Shown: in pieces, positions 15,503 to 22,643 of the stretch
Layout of the letters: each line of letters opens with the position of its first letter
Position numbering within the stretch: the first letter of the stretch is position 1
DNA from: Candidatus Coatesiibacteriota bacterium
GTDB lineage: Bacteria > Oederibacteriota > CAKKQC01
Direction: 5' to 3'
Length of the DNA stretch: 26,565 bases
NCBI GenBank assembly: GCA_023265785.1
Contig: JAHFSL010000001.1
Location: 1-26,565, forward strand
Position numbers and translations under genes: made by a program
Notes under the pieces: model-generated
The model's input: the letters and a program-made list of their open reading frames with translations, nothing else
The model's database searches: none
Told to the model about the DNA's origin: nothing

Positions 15503-17022
15503 CGGCCTTGTCCGCTCCGCACTCCCGGCCCGCGCGGGTCGTGGTGGCCCTGACCGGGCTCCTGGTGGCGGGCCCGGTGCTGGCGGCGGCTGACTGGGGC
15601 GGGCTGGGTCACGCCGGCCAGCCGCTGGCCGCCGGCGCCGAGCCGGCGGCGGCATACCTCTCTGCCGACCGGGTCCTCCTGGCGGCGGGCCGGACGGCGG
15701 AGGATGGCCGGGCCCGGCTCTACGCCTGGACGCGGCAATCCGGCGACTGGTCGCCGCTCGCCGGCGGGGCGGCCCTGGACGCGACGGAGGGCCGGGATAC
15801 GCGCGCGGCCGCCGTGGCGACCGATGGGCAGGGTCACGCGGCGGTGGTGTACGCGGGATTCGAGGGCGGCGCGTGGCGCTTGTATGGGCGCTGGTTTGAC
15901 GGGGCCAATTTTCTCCCGCTGAACGGCGGCCAGCCGGTGGACCGCGGCCTTCCGGGCAATGCCTTCGCCTCCTCGGCGGCATTCCTGGACGCGGGCACGC
16001 TCGCCCTCGCCCTCACGCAGTTTGACGGGCGGCGGACGGCCCTGTTTGTCCGCACCTTCGACGGGGCCGGCTGGGCGGATGAGAACGGTGGGGCGGCCCT
16101 GGATGACCCGGCCGGCGGGTGGACGGAGTCGCCGGTCCTTGCGGCGGCGCCCGATGGGACGGCGGCCGTCGCCTTCGTGCAGGGCGGGACGCTCGGGATC
16201 GTCCGCCTCGCGGCCGGCCGCTGGTCGCGCCTGCCGGCACCGGGCGTTCCCGCGCACACCGCCGGGGCCTCCGCCCCCGCCGCCGGCTTCCTGCCGGACG
16301 GGCGGCTGGTCGTGGCCGTCCTGCGTGAGACCGGCGAGGGCGTCTCCCGCGTCTTCGCCTCCACATGGGATGGGACGGCCTGGCGCGAGGCCAACGGGGG
16401 GGCGCCGGTGGACGACAGCGCGTCCGGGGTGGCAGGGCTCGCCCTGGCGCGGGACGGGGCGCAGGCCGTGCAGATTGCCTATGTGGCTCTTGATGCGGAG
16501 GGTGGCACCACGGTTCGGGCCGTGCGGCTCGAGGGGGTGGCCGTCTCGTCCGTCAACGGGGGCGCGGCCCTCGAGGCGCCGGGCGCGGGTCCCGTGACGG
16601 CGGTCGCCCTGGCGGTGGCTCCGGGCGGGGAGGGGACCGCAGGCCTGCTGGCCATGGCCAGCGGGAGCGGCGGGGTGTATGTCCGGGAGCGGACGGAGGC
16701 GCCGCGTGCGGCGGCACCTGCCGCCGGACCGGCGGAGCGCCCCGCGGGCGTGCGGGTCGTCGGCGGGGTCCTGCACGCGGGTCGGGGCGAATCCACGCGG
16801 GTGCAGGTGGGGCTGGACCGCGGCCAGCGCGTCCGCGTGGACATCACGACGCTGACGGGATCGCTGGTCCGCGTCCTGGCGGATGGTCCGGCGGCCGGGA
16901 GCCTGGACCTGGCGTGGGATGGCCGCAATGAGGACGGCCTGCTCGTGGCGCCGGGGGCCTACCGGCTGGTGACGCGCGGGGAGACGCTCCGGAGCGCACG
17001 CCTCCTCGTGGTGGTGCGGTGA
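15499..17022 (+). CDS. Secreted six-repeat propeller-like protein with FlgD/T9SS-type C-terminal domain
   Basis: A 507-residue exported protein: signal peptide to about residue 30 ('VVVALTGLLVAGPVLAAAD'), a repeat region (about 35-400), then a FlgD-like C-terminal domain (about 420-507; 'VDITTLTGSLVRVLADG', 'LDLAWDGRNEDGLLVAPGAYRLVTRG'). The repeats carry an NGG-x-x-[LV]-[DE] motif at 87-94 (AGG variant), 141-148, 195-202, 298-305 and 352-359, with a degenerate copy near 245-252, giving a period of about 50-54 residues and six blades of a likely beta-propeller. In the FCB group such C-terminal domains serve as type IX secretion signals. It overlaps the previous gene (ATGA) and the next (GTGA). 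The ligand or substrate is unknown. Confidence 0.8.
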   Translation: MTALSAPHSRPARVVVALTGLLVAGPVLAAADWGGLGHAGQPLAAGAEPAAAYLSADRVLLAAGRTAEDGRARLYAWTRQSGDWSPLAGGAALDATEGRDTRAAAVATDGQGHAAVVYAGFEGGAWRLYGRWFDGANFLPLNGGQPVDRGLPGNAFASSAAFLDAGTLALALTQFDGRRTALFVRTFDGAGWADENGGAALDDPAGGWTESPVLAAAPDGTAAVAFVQGGTLGIVRLAAGRWSRLPAPGVPAHTAGASAPAAGFLPDGRLVVAVLRETGEGVSRVFASTWDGTAWREANGGAPVDDSASGVAGLALARDGAQAVQIAYVALDAEGGTTVRAVRLEGVAVSSVNGGAALEAPGAGPVTAVALAVAPGGEGTAGLLAMASGSGGVYVRERTEAPRAAAPAAGPAERPAGVRVVGGVLHAGRGESTRVQVGLDRGQRVRVDITTLTGSLVRVLADGPAAGSLDLAWDGRNEDGLLVAPGAYRLVTRGETLRSARLLVVVR

Positions 17023-17948
17023 GCCGCCCCGGAACCGGTCCGGCGGTGGGCCGCGCGTTGGCGGGGGCCCTGGCCGCGGGGTTCATCCTCCTCGGGCGGA
17101 CGGCGCGCGGGGAGGACTCCGGCCTCGGCGCGGGCCAGGCCCTGGACCTCATGGGATCGGCCCGGTCGGCGGCGCTGGCGGCCGATACCGCCGCCGGCGA
17201 GGGGGTCTCGGGGCTGGCCGTCAATCCCGCCGCCCTCGCGGGTCAACAGCGCCCGGCGGGCGCCGGGACGATGGTCGGCGGGCTGGGCGGCGCCCGCGTG
17301 GGCCAGGTGGCGGCGGCCGTTCCCACCCCCGCGGGCACGCTGGCCTTCGGCCTGGGGGCCGCGGATGCGGGGGACATCGAGCTGGACGACGCGTCCGGAA
17401 ATTCCCGGACGGTTCCCGCCCAGCGGGATGTCCTCGCCACGGTGGGGTTCGGCCGGCGTCTCGCGGCGGGCGTGGAGGCCGGGGTGGCCGTGACATCGTA
17501 CCGGTCCACCCTCGCCGGGACTTACAGCGCCCGGACGGTGGCGGGAGACGCCGGGATCCGCTGGACCAGCGGCGATGGCGCCGTGGCGCTGGGGCTCGTC
17601 CTCGCCCGGTACGGCCGCGGGCTGGCCTACGCCGGTGAGCGGGTGGCCCTGGCCCGCACGACTCGCCTGGGCGCCGCGTGGCGGCCCGTCCAGGGCAGGG
17701 CGCTCGCGGTGGTCCTGGCCACGGACTACGGTGCCGCGGCCTTCGGTCCCGACACGCTCGGGGCCGGCGCGGAGCTGGTCGGACTGGGTGTCCTCGCCCT
17801 GCGGGCGGGGGTGAGTGTGCTGGGCGGGGTGGCGACAGCCGGGGCCGGCATGGGGCTGGCGCTTGGCCGCCTCCGGTTCGACTACGCGCTGGCCGCGCCC
17901 GCGCGGGTGGCGCCGGTGTCCCGTGCCACGCTCACGGTGGCGCTCTGA
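17019..17948 (+). CDS. PorV/PorQ-like outer-membrane beta-barrel protein
   Basis: A 309-residue Gly/Ala-rich protein. The GTG start lies in a GTGA overlap with the previous stop and opens a signal peptide (about residues 1-31, 'ALAGALAAGFILLGRTARGED'). The mature N-terminus 'LDLMGSARSAALAADTAAGEGVSGLAVNPAAL' matches the PorV/PorQ (UPF0164) opening, where a short helix ends in a conserved NPAxL. The rest alternates Gly-rich amphipathic strands ('GTLAFGLGAADAGDI', 'GVEAGVAVTSYRS') expected of a barrel of about 12-14 strands. PorV proteins shuttle type IX cargo at the cell surface, which fits the neighbouring gene's C-terminal domain. Family assignment is moderate, because this superfamily is loosely conserved. 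The stop overlaps the next start (TGATG). Confidence 0.72.
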   Translation: MSRPGTGPAVGRALAGALAAGFILLGRTARGEDSGLGAGQALDLMGSARSAALAADTAAGEGVSGLAVNPAALAGQQRPAGAGTMVGGLGGARVGQVAAAVPTPAGTLAFGLGAADAGDIELDDASGNSRTVPAQRDVLATVGFGRRLAAGVEAGVAVTSYRSTLAGTYSARTVAGDAGIRWTSGDGAVALGLVLARYGRGLAYAGERVALARTTRLGAAWRPVQGRALAVVLATDYGAAAFGPDTLGAGAELVGLGVLALRAGVSVLGGVATAGAGMGLALGRLRFDYALAAPARVAPVSRATLTVAL

Positions 17949-18697
17949 TGCCCAGCGTCAGCCCCGGGCGGCAGGCCCCGGAACAACTCCTCCTGCGCCT
18001 GCGGCGTATCGGCTGGCTGTTCGCGCTGTTCTTTACGGTCCTGTTCGCCGCGGTCCACTGGATCGTCGAGGATGTCCGCGACGCCGTGGTGACGCTCCGG
18101 CCCGGGACGGATCTGGTGGCGCGCGTGGATGATGCCGCCACCCGGCTCGACGCGGCCCTGGGCGTGGCCGCGGTCAGCCTGCTCCCGGTCTTCGCCCTGG
18201 CGTGGATGCTGGCCCGGCGGTACGTCAAGCGCAACCATCTGCAGGAGCTCGGCGAAGCCAGTTTCCGCAAGTCCCAGTTCGTGACCATGGCGACGATGGA
18301 GGAGGCGGTGCGCGGGGTGATTGCCGTGGCGGAGCGCAAGGGCGTCCGGGTGGCCGTGACGGGTTCCACGCACGCGTGGGTGGCGGCCGACCGCCTGCGC
18401 GTCCGGCAGGTGACCCTGAACCTGCTGGTCAACGCGGTCAACGCCAGCCCGCGGGGCAGTGTGGTGGAGTGCCAGGTCGAGCCGGATGGGCCGCACATCC
18501 GCGTCTCGGTGGCCGACGCGGGCCGGGGCATCCCCGAACAGGAACTGCCGCGCCTCATCAGCGACCTCCGCCAGGTGCGCAGTGCCCGGGCCGTGCGGGA
18601 GGGCCTGGGGCTGGACCTGTCGGTGTGCCGCCGGCTGATCGAGCTCAATGGTGGCCGGATCTGGGCGGAGAACGACCCGGCGGCCGGCGGGAATTAG
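17948..18697 (+). CDS. Membrane HATPase protein lacking the H-box (kinase-like)
   Basis: A 249-residue protein with two transmembrane helices (about 21-40 and 70-90) flanking a short periplasmic loop. The sequence then begins like the first DHp helix ('FRKSQFVTMAT', 106-116), but jumps straight to what is normally the end of the DHp domain ('MEEAVRGVIAVAERKGV', 117 on). The roughly 60 residues that should contain the phosphorylated His ('SHELRTP'-type box) are missing. The ATPase domain itself is complete: N-box Asn N162 in 'LNLLVNAVNASP', G1 'DAGRGIP' and G2 'GLGLDLSVCRRLIELNGG'. It cannot autophosphorylate by the usual route; it may act with the hybrid kinase 3 bases downstream, or be an internally deleted relic. 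TGATG overlap upstream. Confidence 0.85.
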   Translation: MPSVSPGRQAPEQLLLRLRRIGWLFALFFTVLFAAVHWIVEDVRDAVVTLRPGTDLVARVDDAATRLDAALGVAAVSLLPVFALAWMLARRYVKRNHLQELGEASFRKSQFVTMATMEEAVRGVIAVAERKGVRVAVTGSTHAWVAADRLRVRQVTLNLLVNAVNASPRGSVVECQVEPDGPHIRVSVADAGRGIPEQELPRLISDLRQVRSARAVREGLGLDLSVCRRLIELNGGRIWAENDPAAGGN

Positions 18698-18700
18698 CCG

Positions 18701-19900
18701 GTGCGTGGGGAGCAGGCGGAATTCATCCGGCAGGCCCGGATCCTGGTGGTGGACGACGACGAGGCGTGCCGCAACCTGCTGGCCGCCTTCCTGGCGCCGA
18801 TCGGGTGCGCGGTCACCCAGGCCGCGGACGGCCGGGAGGCGCTCGAGCGGCTGGAGGACGGGTCCTGGGACGTGGTCCTGCTGGACCTCATCATGCCGGG
18901 CCTCTCCGGGTTCGAGGTTCTGGCCCGCATCCGCGAGACCCGGCCGCAGGAGGTCCTGCCGGTCATCCTGATCACCGGCCAGGATGACGCGGACACCCGG
19001 ATGGAGGCGCTGGCCCTCCGCGCGAACGACTTCCTGGCGAAGCCGATCCACCACGCCGAGGTGATGGCGCGCATGGGGACCATCCTGGCCATGCACTGGG
19101 CGCGCGAGGAACTGGAGGAGCGGCTGACGGAACTGCGGAACGCGCAGGACCTCAAGGACCTGCTGATCAACTGCGTCATCCACGACCTCAAGGGGCCGCT
19201 CACGAGCGCCAAGGGCAATATCGAACTCGCGCTGGACCGCCTGCCGGACGGCCCGGCCGCCCGGCAGTTGCGGCGGGCGGCGGACGCCATTGACCGGACC
19301 GTGGGGATGGCCGCGGACGCGGTGGCCGTCGCGCGCATGGAGGAGGAGAAGCTCCGGCCCGCGGCAACGCCGTTCGATGCGGCCGCGCTCGTCCGCCAGC
19401 GCGTCGACGTCCTGCAGGGCATGGCGGCCACCCGTGAGGTCGCGTTGGTCGGGCCGGAGCCCGGCGCGGAGGCTCCGGCGGCGCGCGGCGATGAGGGGCT
19501 GATGGCGCGGGTCCTCGACAACCTGATCGTCAACGCCCTCAAGCACACCCCGGCAGGGGGGCGGGTGACGGTCGGCGCGGAGCGCGGACCGGAGGGCACC
19601 GTCACCTTCGCCGTGGTGGACACCGGGGAGGGCATCCCCGCGGCCTGGCTCCACCGGATCTTTGATAAATTTTCCCAGGTGGAAATGCGGCGGAAGGGGC
19701 TGGGGACCGACACCGGACTGGGGCTCACCTTCTGCAAGCTGGCCGTGGAGGCCCAGGGCGGCCGGATCGAGGTGGACAGTGAGCCGGGGACCGGCTCCAC
19801 CTTCCGGGTGAGCCTGCCGGGAGCCGTCGCCAGCGAACCGGCGGCGCTGGAATCCGTCGTCAGGTGGCAAACCGCCGCCGGGGTGGCCGCGGTCGCCTGA
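18701..19900 (+). CDS. Receiver-histidine kinase hybrid
   Basis: A 399-residue soluble protein with a GTG start 3 bases after the previous stop. Receiver (about 12-130): 'LVVDDDE', phosphoacceptor D62 in 'VVLLDLIMPG', Thr in 'ILITGQD', Lys in 'FLAKPIH'. A short coiled-coil linker ('EELEERLTELRNAQD') leads to the dimerisation domain with H-box H161 ('CVIHDLKGPLTSAKGN'), then a complete HATPase: 'DNLIVNALKHTP' (N-box), 'DTGEGIP' (G1), 'FDKFSQVE' and 'GLGLTFCKLAVEAQGG' (G2). A receiver placed before the kinase core suggests it is controlled by phosphorylation from another kinase. It lies at the end of the sigma-54 operon and has no sensor domain, so its input could come from the preceding membrane HATPase protein. 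The NtrC-family activator upstream is a plausible output. Confidence 0.92.
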   Translation: MRGEQAEFIRQARILVVDDDEACRNLLAAFLAPIGCAVTQAADGREALERLEDGSWDVVLLDLIMPGLSGFEVLARIRETRPQEVLPVILITGQDDADTRMEALALRANDFLAKPIHHAEVMARMGTILAMHWAREELEERLTELRNAQDLKDLLINCVIHDLKGPLTSAKGNIELALDRLPDGPAARQLRRAADAIDRTVGMAADAVAVARMEEEKLRPAATPFDAAALVRQRVDVLQGMAATREVALVGPEPGAEAPAARGDEGLMARVLDNLIVNALKHTPAGGRVTVGAERGPEGTVTFAVVDTGEGIPAAWLHRIFDKFSQVEMRRKGLGTDTGLGLTFCKLAVEAQGGRIEVDSEPGTGSTFRVSLPGAVASEPAALESVVRWQTAAGVAAVA

Positions 19901-19925
19901 CCCGTCCGGGCCGCGGTGTTACAAT
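19897..19925 (+). promoter_or_regulatory. Sigma-70-like promoter for the MglA/Roadblock operon
   Basis: CTGACC (19897-19902, 4 of 6 matches to TTGACA) and TACAAT (19920-19925) are separated by exactly 17 bases, and the -35 box overlaps the stop of the hybrid kinase gene. Transcription should begin near 19932, giving a leader of about 36 bases to the ATG at 19968. AATAAT at 19923-19928 is an overlapping alternative -10. Confidence 0.55.
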
Positions 19926-19934
19926 AATCGCTCG

Positions 19935-19961
19935 ATGAATTCCTGCGGGCGCAAGCGGTAA
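19935..19961 (+). other. Eight-codon leader ORF (tentative)
   Basis: ATG followed by seven codons (MNSCGRKR) and TAA, starting about 3 bases after the predicted transcript start and ending 6 bases before the next gene's ATG, in the same frame. It could be a leader peptide affecting translation of the operon, or chance. Confidence 0.25.
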
Positions 19962-19967
19962 GTCCGT

Positions 19968-20867
19968 ATGGGCCTGATCGCCGGGTCCGCCTTCGCGTCC
20001 GCCGTGGACACCCTGAAGTTTCCCCCGACCTCGTTCCCCAAGGGCAAGCCGGTCCAGAAGAACCTGGACACGCACTACATCCACCTGGCGGGCCTGTTCC
20101 GCAGCCTGGCGTCCGAGGGATTCGGCGGCATCGTCCTGATGGTCTTCGAGGACGGCTCGGAGGCCCTGATCGTGTTCCGCGAGGGCACCATCATCACCGC
20201 GTACCACGCCGGGCCCGAGGGTCGGAAGGTCGGCCTGCCCGCCCTGACGCAGGCCATCGTCCAGGCCCGCCAGATCCGGGCCTATGTGGATGTCTTCAAG
20301 CTGGAGCACGAGATCCTGGTGGCCATCCTGCCCCTCCTGCACGGCGTGCAGGTGCCGACGCAGGCGAAGGGGCAGTCGCTCGAGGAGCGGCTCGCCGAAT
20401 TCAAGAAGGCGGAGTTCGTCGGGGCCATCGTGGTGGGGGAGCAGGTTCCCGAATCCATCGGCTTGATCTACGCCGGGATCCCCATGGGCTGGTTTGACGC
20501 GCAGGGGACGGAATCCGAGACCGGATCCCAGCCTCCACCCCACCGGTCCCTCACGGTCCGCGCCTTTGCCCTGGAGGGGGCGGATACCTTCGCGGCCATC
20601 AACCTGGCGCTCGACAAGCAGATCGTCGCCGGCAGGATCCGGGAGGTGCTCGAGAAGGACCTGCACGAATTCGGGCTCGTCCTGTATGCCCGCGGCCTGG
20701 CGGCGCGCGAGGTGGTGGAGGAATCCAGGGCCAGCAAGGCCCAGTTCACCGGGCTGATCGAGGACATTGAGCGGGCGGTCGGCGTCCTGCGCGGACCGGC
20801 GCCGGCCCGGCGGCTGGCCGCCGACCTGCACGGGGTCGTGGACGCGATGATTGACGTGGGGTTCTAG
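19968..20867 (+). CDS. PATAN/DUF4388-like effector protein, unknown function
   Basis: A 299-residue soluble protein with no signal peptide. Start at 19968: an in-frame TAA at 19959 rules out any upstream start. Two similar segments ('FGGIVLMVFEDGSEALIVFREGTI' at about 52-75 and 'FVGAIVVGEQVPESIGLIYAG' at about 150-170) look like duplicated strands of the DUF4388/PatA-N type, in which a 'G.l.l....g...i.f..G.i..A' hairpin recurs; proteins with this domain often accompany Roadblock/MglA systems and receivers. The second half is mostly alpha-helical ('DKQIVAGRIREVLEKDLHEFG', 'EVVEESRASKAQFTGLIEDIERAV'). It is the first gene of the operon with two membrane proteins, MglA and two Roadblock proteins, so a role in regulating or reading out that GTPase is likely. 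The domain name is tentative. Confidence 0.6.
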   Translation: MGLIAGSAFASAVDTLKFPPTSFPKGKPVQKNLDTHYIHLAGLFRSLASEGFGGIVLMVFEDGSEALIVFREGTIITAYHAGPEGRKVGLPALTQAIVQARQIRAYVDVFKLEHEILVAILPLLHGVQVPTQAKGQSLEERLAEFKKAEFVGAIVVGEQVPESIGLIYAGIPMGWFDAQGTESETGSQPPPHRSLTVRAFALEGADTFAAINLALDKQIVAGRIREVLEKDLHEFGLVLYARGLAAREVVEESRASKAQFTGLIEDIERAVGVLRGPAPARRLAADLHGVVDAMIDVGF

Positions 20868-20869
20868 CC

Positions 20870-20950
20870 ATGAAGAAACCTGATCGGGAATGCGACGCCT
20901 CAACGGCCGCCGGGCACCCGGCACAGCCGGGCGCCCGGCGCGAAGCCTAG
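20870..20950 (+). CDS. Possible 26-residue peptide ORF
   Basis: ATG two bases after the preceding stop, TAG three bases before the next gene's ATG. The product would be Lys/Arg/Asp-rich at the start, then Ala/Gly/Pro-rich, with no recognisable motif. The ORF fits tightly between its neighbours, but half of it consists of a strong hairpin, so it may be a by-product of an RNA structure rather than a real gene. Confidence 0.3.
   Translation: MKKPDRECDASTAAGHPAQPGARREA
20908..20940 (+). repeat. Strong 33-base hairpin inside the operon
   Basis: Outer arms CGCCGGGC / GCCCGGCG and inner arms CCCGGC / GCCGGG stack on each other with one A-C mismatch, closing on an ACA loop: 14 of 15 positions pair. 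There is no T-tract, and the same-strand genes resume 14 bases later, so a processing, stability or attenuation element is more likely than a plain terminator. Confidence 0.6.
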
Positions 20951-20953
20951 ACG

Positions 20954-21331
20954 ATGCAATTCACGAACCGGGAATATTTTCTCTTCGTGGTCGTGACGAA
21001 CTACCTCACGATTATCAGCGGGGTGCTGTTCCTGCTGGCCTTCATCCTGCTCGGCCTGCTCGCGCTCCGGGTCACGCGCGTGTTCGGGGTCAAGACCCAC
21101 TGGCCCCTGCTGTTCCTGGGCCCCGTCGGGGCCATCATGTACTCGGTGTACACCATCGTGCACGGCGGAGGCCCGTCGGGATCCAAGGAGGCCTACGCGC
21201 TCGAGCGCTGGGTGGCGTACGGCGCGTTCCTGGCGGGCGGCCTGTTGTGCTGGTGGGGGGTGTACCGGTTCCACCGGTCGCTGGATGGGCTGGTGCGCGA
21301 GGGCCGGGACGTCGGAAAGAAATATGGTTGA
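20954..21331 (+). CDS. Small integral membrane protein, unknown
   Basis: A 125-residue protein with three predicted transmembrane helices (about 15-38, 51-69 and 86-104) separated by short Arg/Lys-containing loops, and a charged C-terminal tail ('RSLDGLVREGRDVGKKYG') probably on the cytoplasmic side. The N-terminus 'MQFTNREYFLFVVVTNYLTI' is hydrophobic with no cleavage site. I do not recognise the family. Its stop overlaps the start of a second small membrane protein by 8 bases, so the two products may form a complex. Position between a PATAN-like gene and mglA suggests it anchors or senses for that GTPase system; this is inference. Confidence 0.8.
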   Translation: MQFTNREYFLFVVVTNYLTIISGVLFLLAFILLGLLALRVTRVFGVKTHWPLLFLGPVGAIMYSVYTIVHGGGPSGSKEAYALERWVAYGAFLAGGLLCWWGVYRFHRSLDGLVREGRDVGKKYG

Positions 21332-21686
21332 GGCGCTGTCCGAGATCCCATCCGACTACCTGGTCTACGAGGCCGGCGGGCTGGTCTTCTTCTTTGCCCT
21401 GCTCGGGTTCACCTATACGTCGCGTCGGTTGATGGCCCTCTTCGGCCGGGGCGCGTTCTGGCTCCTGCCGCTGGTGGGCGCCCTGTGCATGGTGGCCGTC
21501 GTGGGCCTGCACTTCTATGCGAACGTCTGGTATCCCATGGAGCATGCGGGCGACCCCGGCCTGACCGCCGCCATCTACCGCTTCCGGTTCGTGGCCCTGA
21601 TCGCCCTGCTGGCGTCCAGCGTCACCACGGTGCTGGGCGCGGTCCTGCTCTGGATGATGTTCACCGGGTTCCGGGTCCGGGGTTAG
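21324..21686 (+). CDS. Small integral membrane protein, unknown (partner)
   Basis: A 120-residue protein with three predicted transmembrane helices (about 17-31, 44-64 and 88-114) and a lumenal-type loop containing 'NVWYPMEHAGDPGL'. Start at 21324: the longer frame upstream to 21285 is not membrane-like and lies within the preceding gene. It ends with a short Arg-rich tail. I do not recognise the family. It overlaps the previous gene by 8 bases and is followed 2 bases later by mglA, which strongly suggests coupled expression. Along with its neighbour it could form the membrane receptor or anchor for MglA; no direct evidence for that is visible. Confidence 0.8.
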   Translation: MVEALSEIPSDYLVYEAGGLVFFFALLGFTYTSRRLMALFGRGAFWLLPLVGALCMVAVVGLHFYANVWYPMEHAGDPGLTAAIYRFRFVALIALLASSVTTVLGAVLLWMMFTGFRVRG

Positions 21687-21688
21687 CC

Positions 21689-22264
21689 GTGGCCGTCCAT
21701 CACATTCCCGGCCGCGAGATCGTCTACAAGGTGGCCTATCACGGGCCCGGAATGTGCGGGAAAACGACCAATCTCCGGTTCATCTATAACACCCTGCCGG
21801 GCCGGCAGGTTGGGAACTTCCTGGTTCTCGACACGGCCGTCGAGCGCACGCTGTACTACGACTTTCTGCCGGTGGTCATCCCGGTTGAGGACGGCTACAA
21901 GGTCCGCTTTCATCTGTATACGGTGCCCGGCCAGCCCTACTACGACGCCAGCCGCAAGCTGGTCCTGAAGGGCGTGGATGGCGTCGTGTTTGTCGCGGAT
22001 TCCCACCCCGAGCGCATGAACGAGAACCTGGACTCGCTGACGATGCTGAAGAAGGACCTGCACGAGGTGGGACTGGACTACACGACCCTTCCGCTCATCA
22101 TGCAGTACAACAAGCGGGACCTGCCCACCCCCCTGGCCATGAACCTGCTTGACGAAAAGTTGAACGAGACGAAGGCCCCGGTGTTCGGCGCGGTGGCACG
22201 GGACGGGATGGGCGTGTTCGAGACCCTGGCGGCCATGGCCGAGATGATCACCCGGAAGGCCTGA
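21689..22264 (+). CDS. mglA: MglA-family Ras-like GTPase
   Basis: A 191-residue small GTPase of the MglA family, which sets cell polarity and drives gliding or pilus-based motility in Myxococcus and Thermus. The GTG start lies 2 bases after the preceding TAG. The P-loop is 'GPGMCGKTTN' (K25), switch regions follow, and 'TVPGQPYYDASRKLVLKGVD' carries Gln82; 'QYNKRDLP' gives the guanine-specificity motif (N141-K-R-D144). R53 and Q82 sit at the same positions that I recall as catalytic in Thermus MglA, so hydrolysis is probably intact and depends on a Roadblock GAP. MglA proteins are normally partnered by MglB, a Roadblock protein; here two Roadblock genes follow within 5 and about 510 bases. 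Length is typical (about 190-200). Confidence 0.96.
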   Translation: MAVHHIPGREIVYKVAYHGPGMCGKTTNLRFIYNTLPGRQVGNFLVLDTAVERTLYYDFLPVVIPVEDGYKVRFHLYTVPGQPYYDASRKLVLKGVDGVVFVADSHPERMNENLDSLTMLKKDLHEVGLDYTTLPLIMQYNKRDLPTPLAMNLLDEKLNETKAPVFGAVARDGMGVFETLAAMAEMITRKA

Positions 22265-22268
22265 CCCC

Positions 22269-22643
22269 GTGTCCCTCAAGGCGCTTGAACTCAATGCGGG
22301 CGATGTGGAACTGATGGAGGCTGAATTGCGGACGCTTTGTGCCCGCGCGGGCGCCGAGTCGGTCGTCCTCCTCGACCTGTCGGGGGTGATCCTGGCGGGC
22401 CACCGCCTGCCGGAAAAGGTGGATACGCTCCTGTTTGCCGCCCTCCTGACCTCCAACTTCGCGGCGACCGAGGAACTGTCCCGGCGGCTGGGTGTCACCT
22501 CCTTCCGGGTCATGTATCACGAGGGCAAGCGCCAGAACATCTATTTCGACAAGGTGGCCGAGGAGACGATTCTGGTCGTGCTCTTCCGGGACTCCAACGC
22601 GCTGGGCCGGGTCCGGCTCTTCACCGAGAAGTCGGTGACCTAG
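22269..22643 (+). CDS. Roadblock/LC7 protein, likely MglA partner, with in-frame TAG
   Basis: A 124-residue Roadblock/LC7-fold protein. The GTG start is 4 bases after the mglA stop. An alpha-beta-beta-alpha-beta pattern is visible: a helix 'ELMEAELRTLCARAGAE', strand 'SVVLLDLSGVILA', helix region, strand 'FRVMYHEGKRQNIYFDKV', strand 'TILVVLFRDSNALGRVRLF'. These proteins act as GTPase-activating or scaffolding partners, as MglB does for MglA. The frame stays open and coding-like for 41 more codons after the TAG at 22641-22643, so the full-length protein may be about 166 residues if the TAG is a mutation or is read through. As written, it lacks the final helix. Confidence 0.85.
   Translation: MSLKALELNAGDVELMEAELRTLCARAGAESVVLLDLSGVILAGHRLPEKVDTLLFAALLTSNFAATEELSRRLGVTSFRVMYHEGKRQNIYFDKVAEETILVVLFRDSNALGRVRLFTEKSVT

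Noticed and set aside
14269..16776. A long minus-strand open frame opposite the NtrC-family gene and the propeller gene
   Set aside because: Same reason: antisense to well-supported genes, low-complexity composition and no recognisable fold.
17882..19870. A long minus-strand open frame opposite the two kinase genes
   Set aside because: Antisense to genes with intact HATPase and receiver motifs; the translation is His/Arg/Asp-rich with no domain.
20870..20950. Toxin-antitoxin or bacteriocin peptide for the 26-codon ORF
   Set aside because: No leader, double-glycine motif or partner gene; the sequence is largely dictated by the hairpin.
22641..22643. Genome-wide TAG reassignment as the explanation of the split Roadblock gene
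   Set aside because: Genes ending at 4270, 15052, 18697, 20867, 21686 and 24103 use TAG as a normal terminal stop at expected family ends or with another gene starting immediately after.
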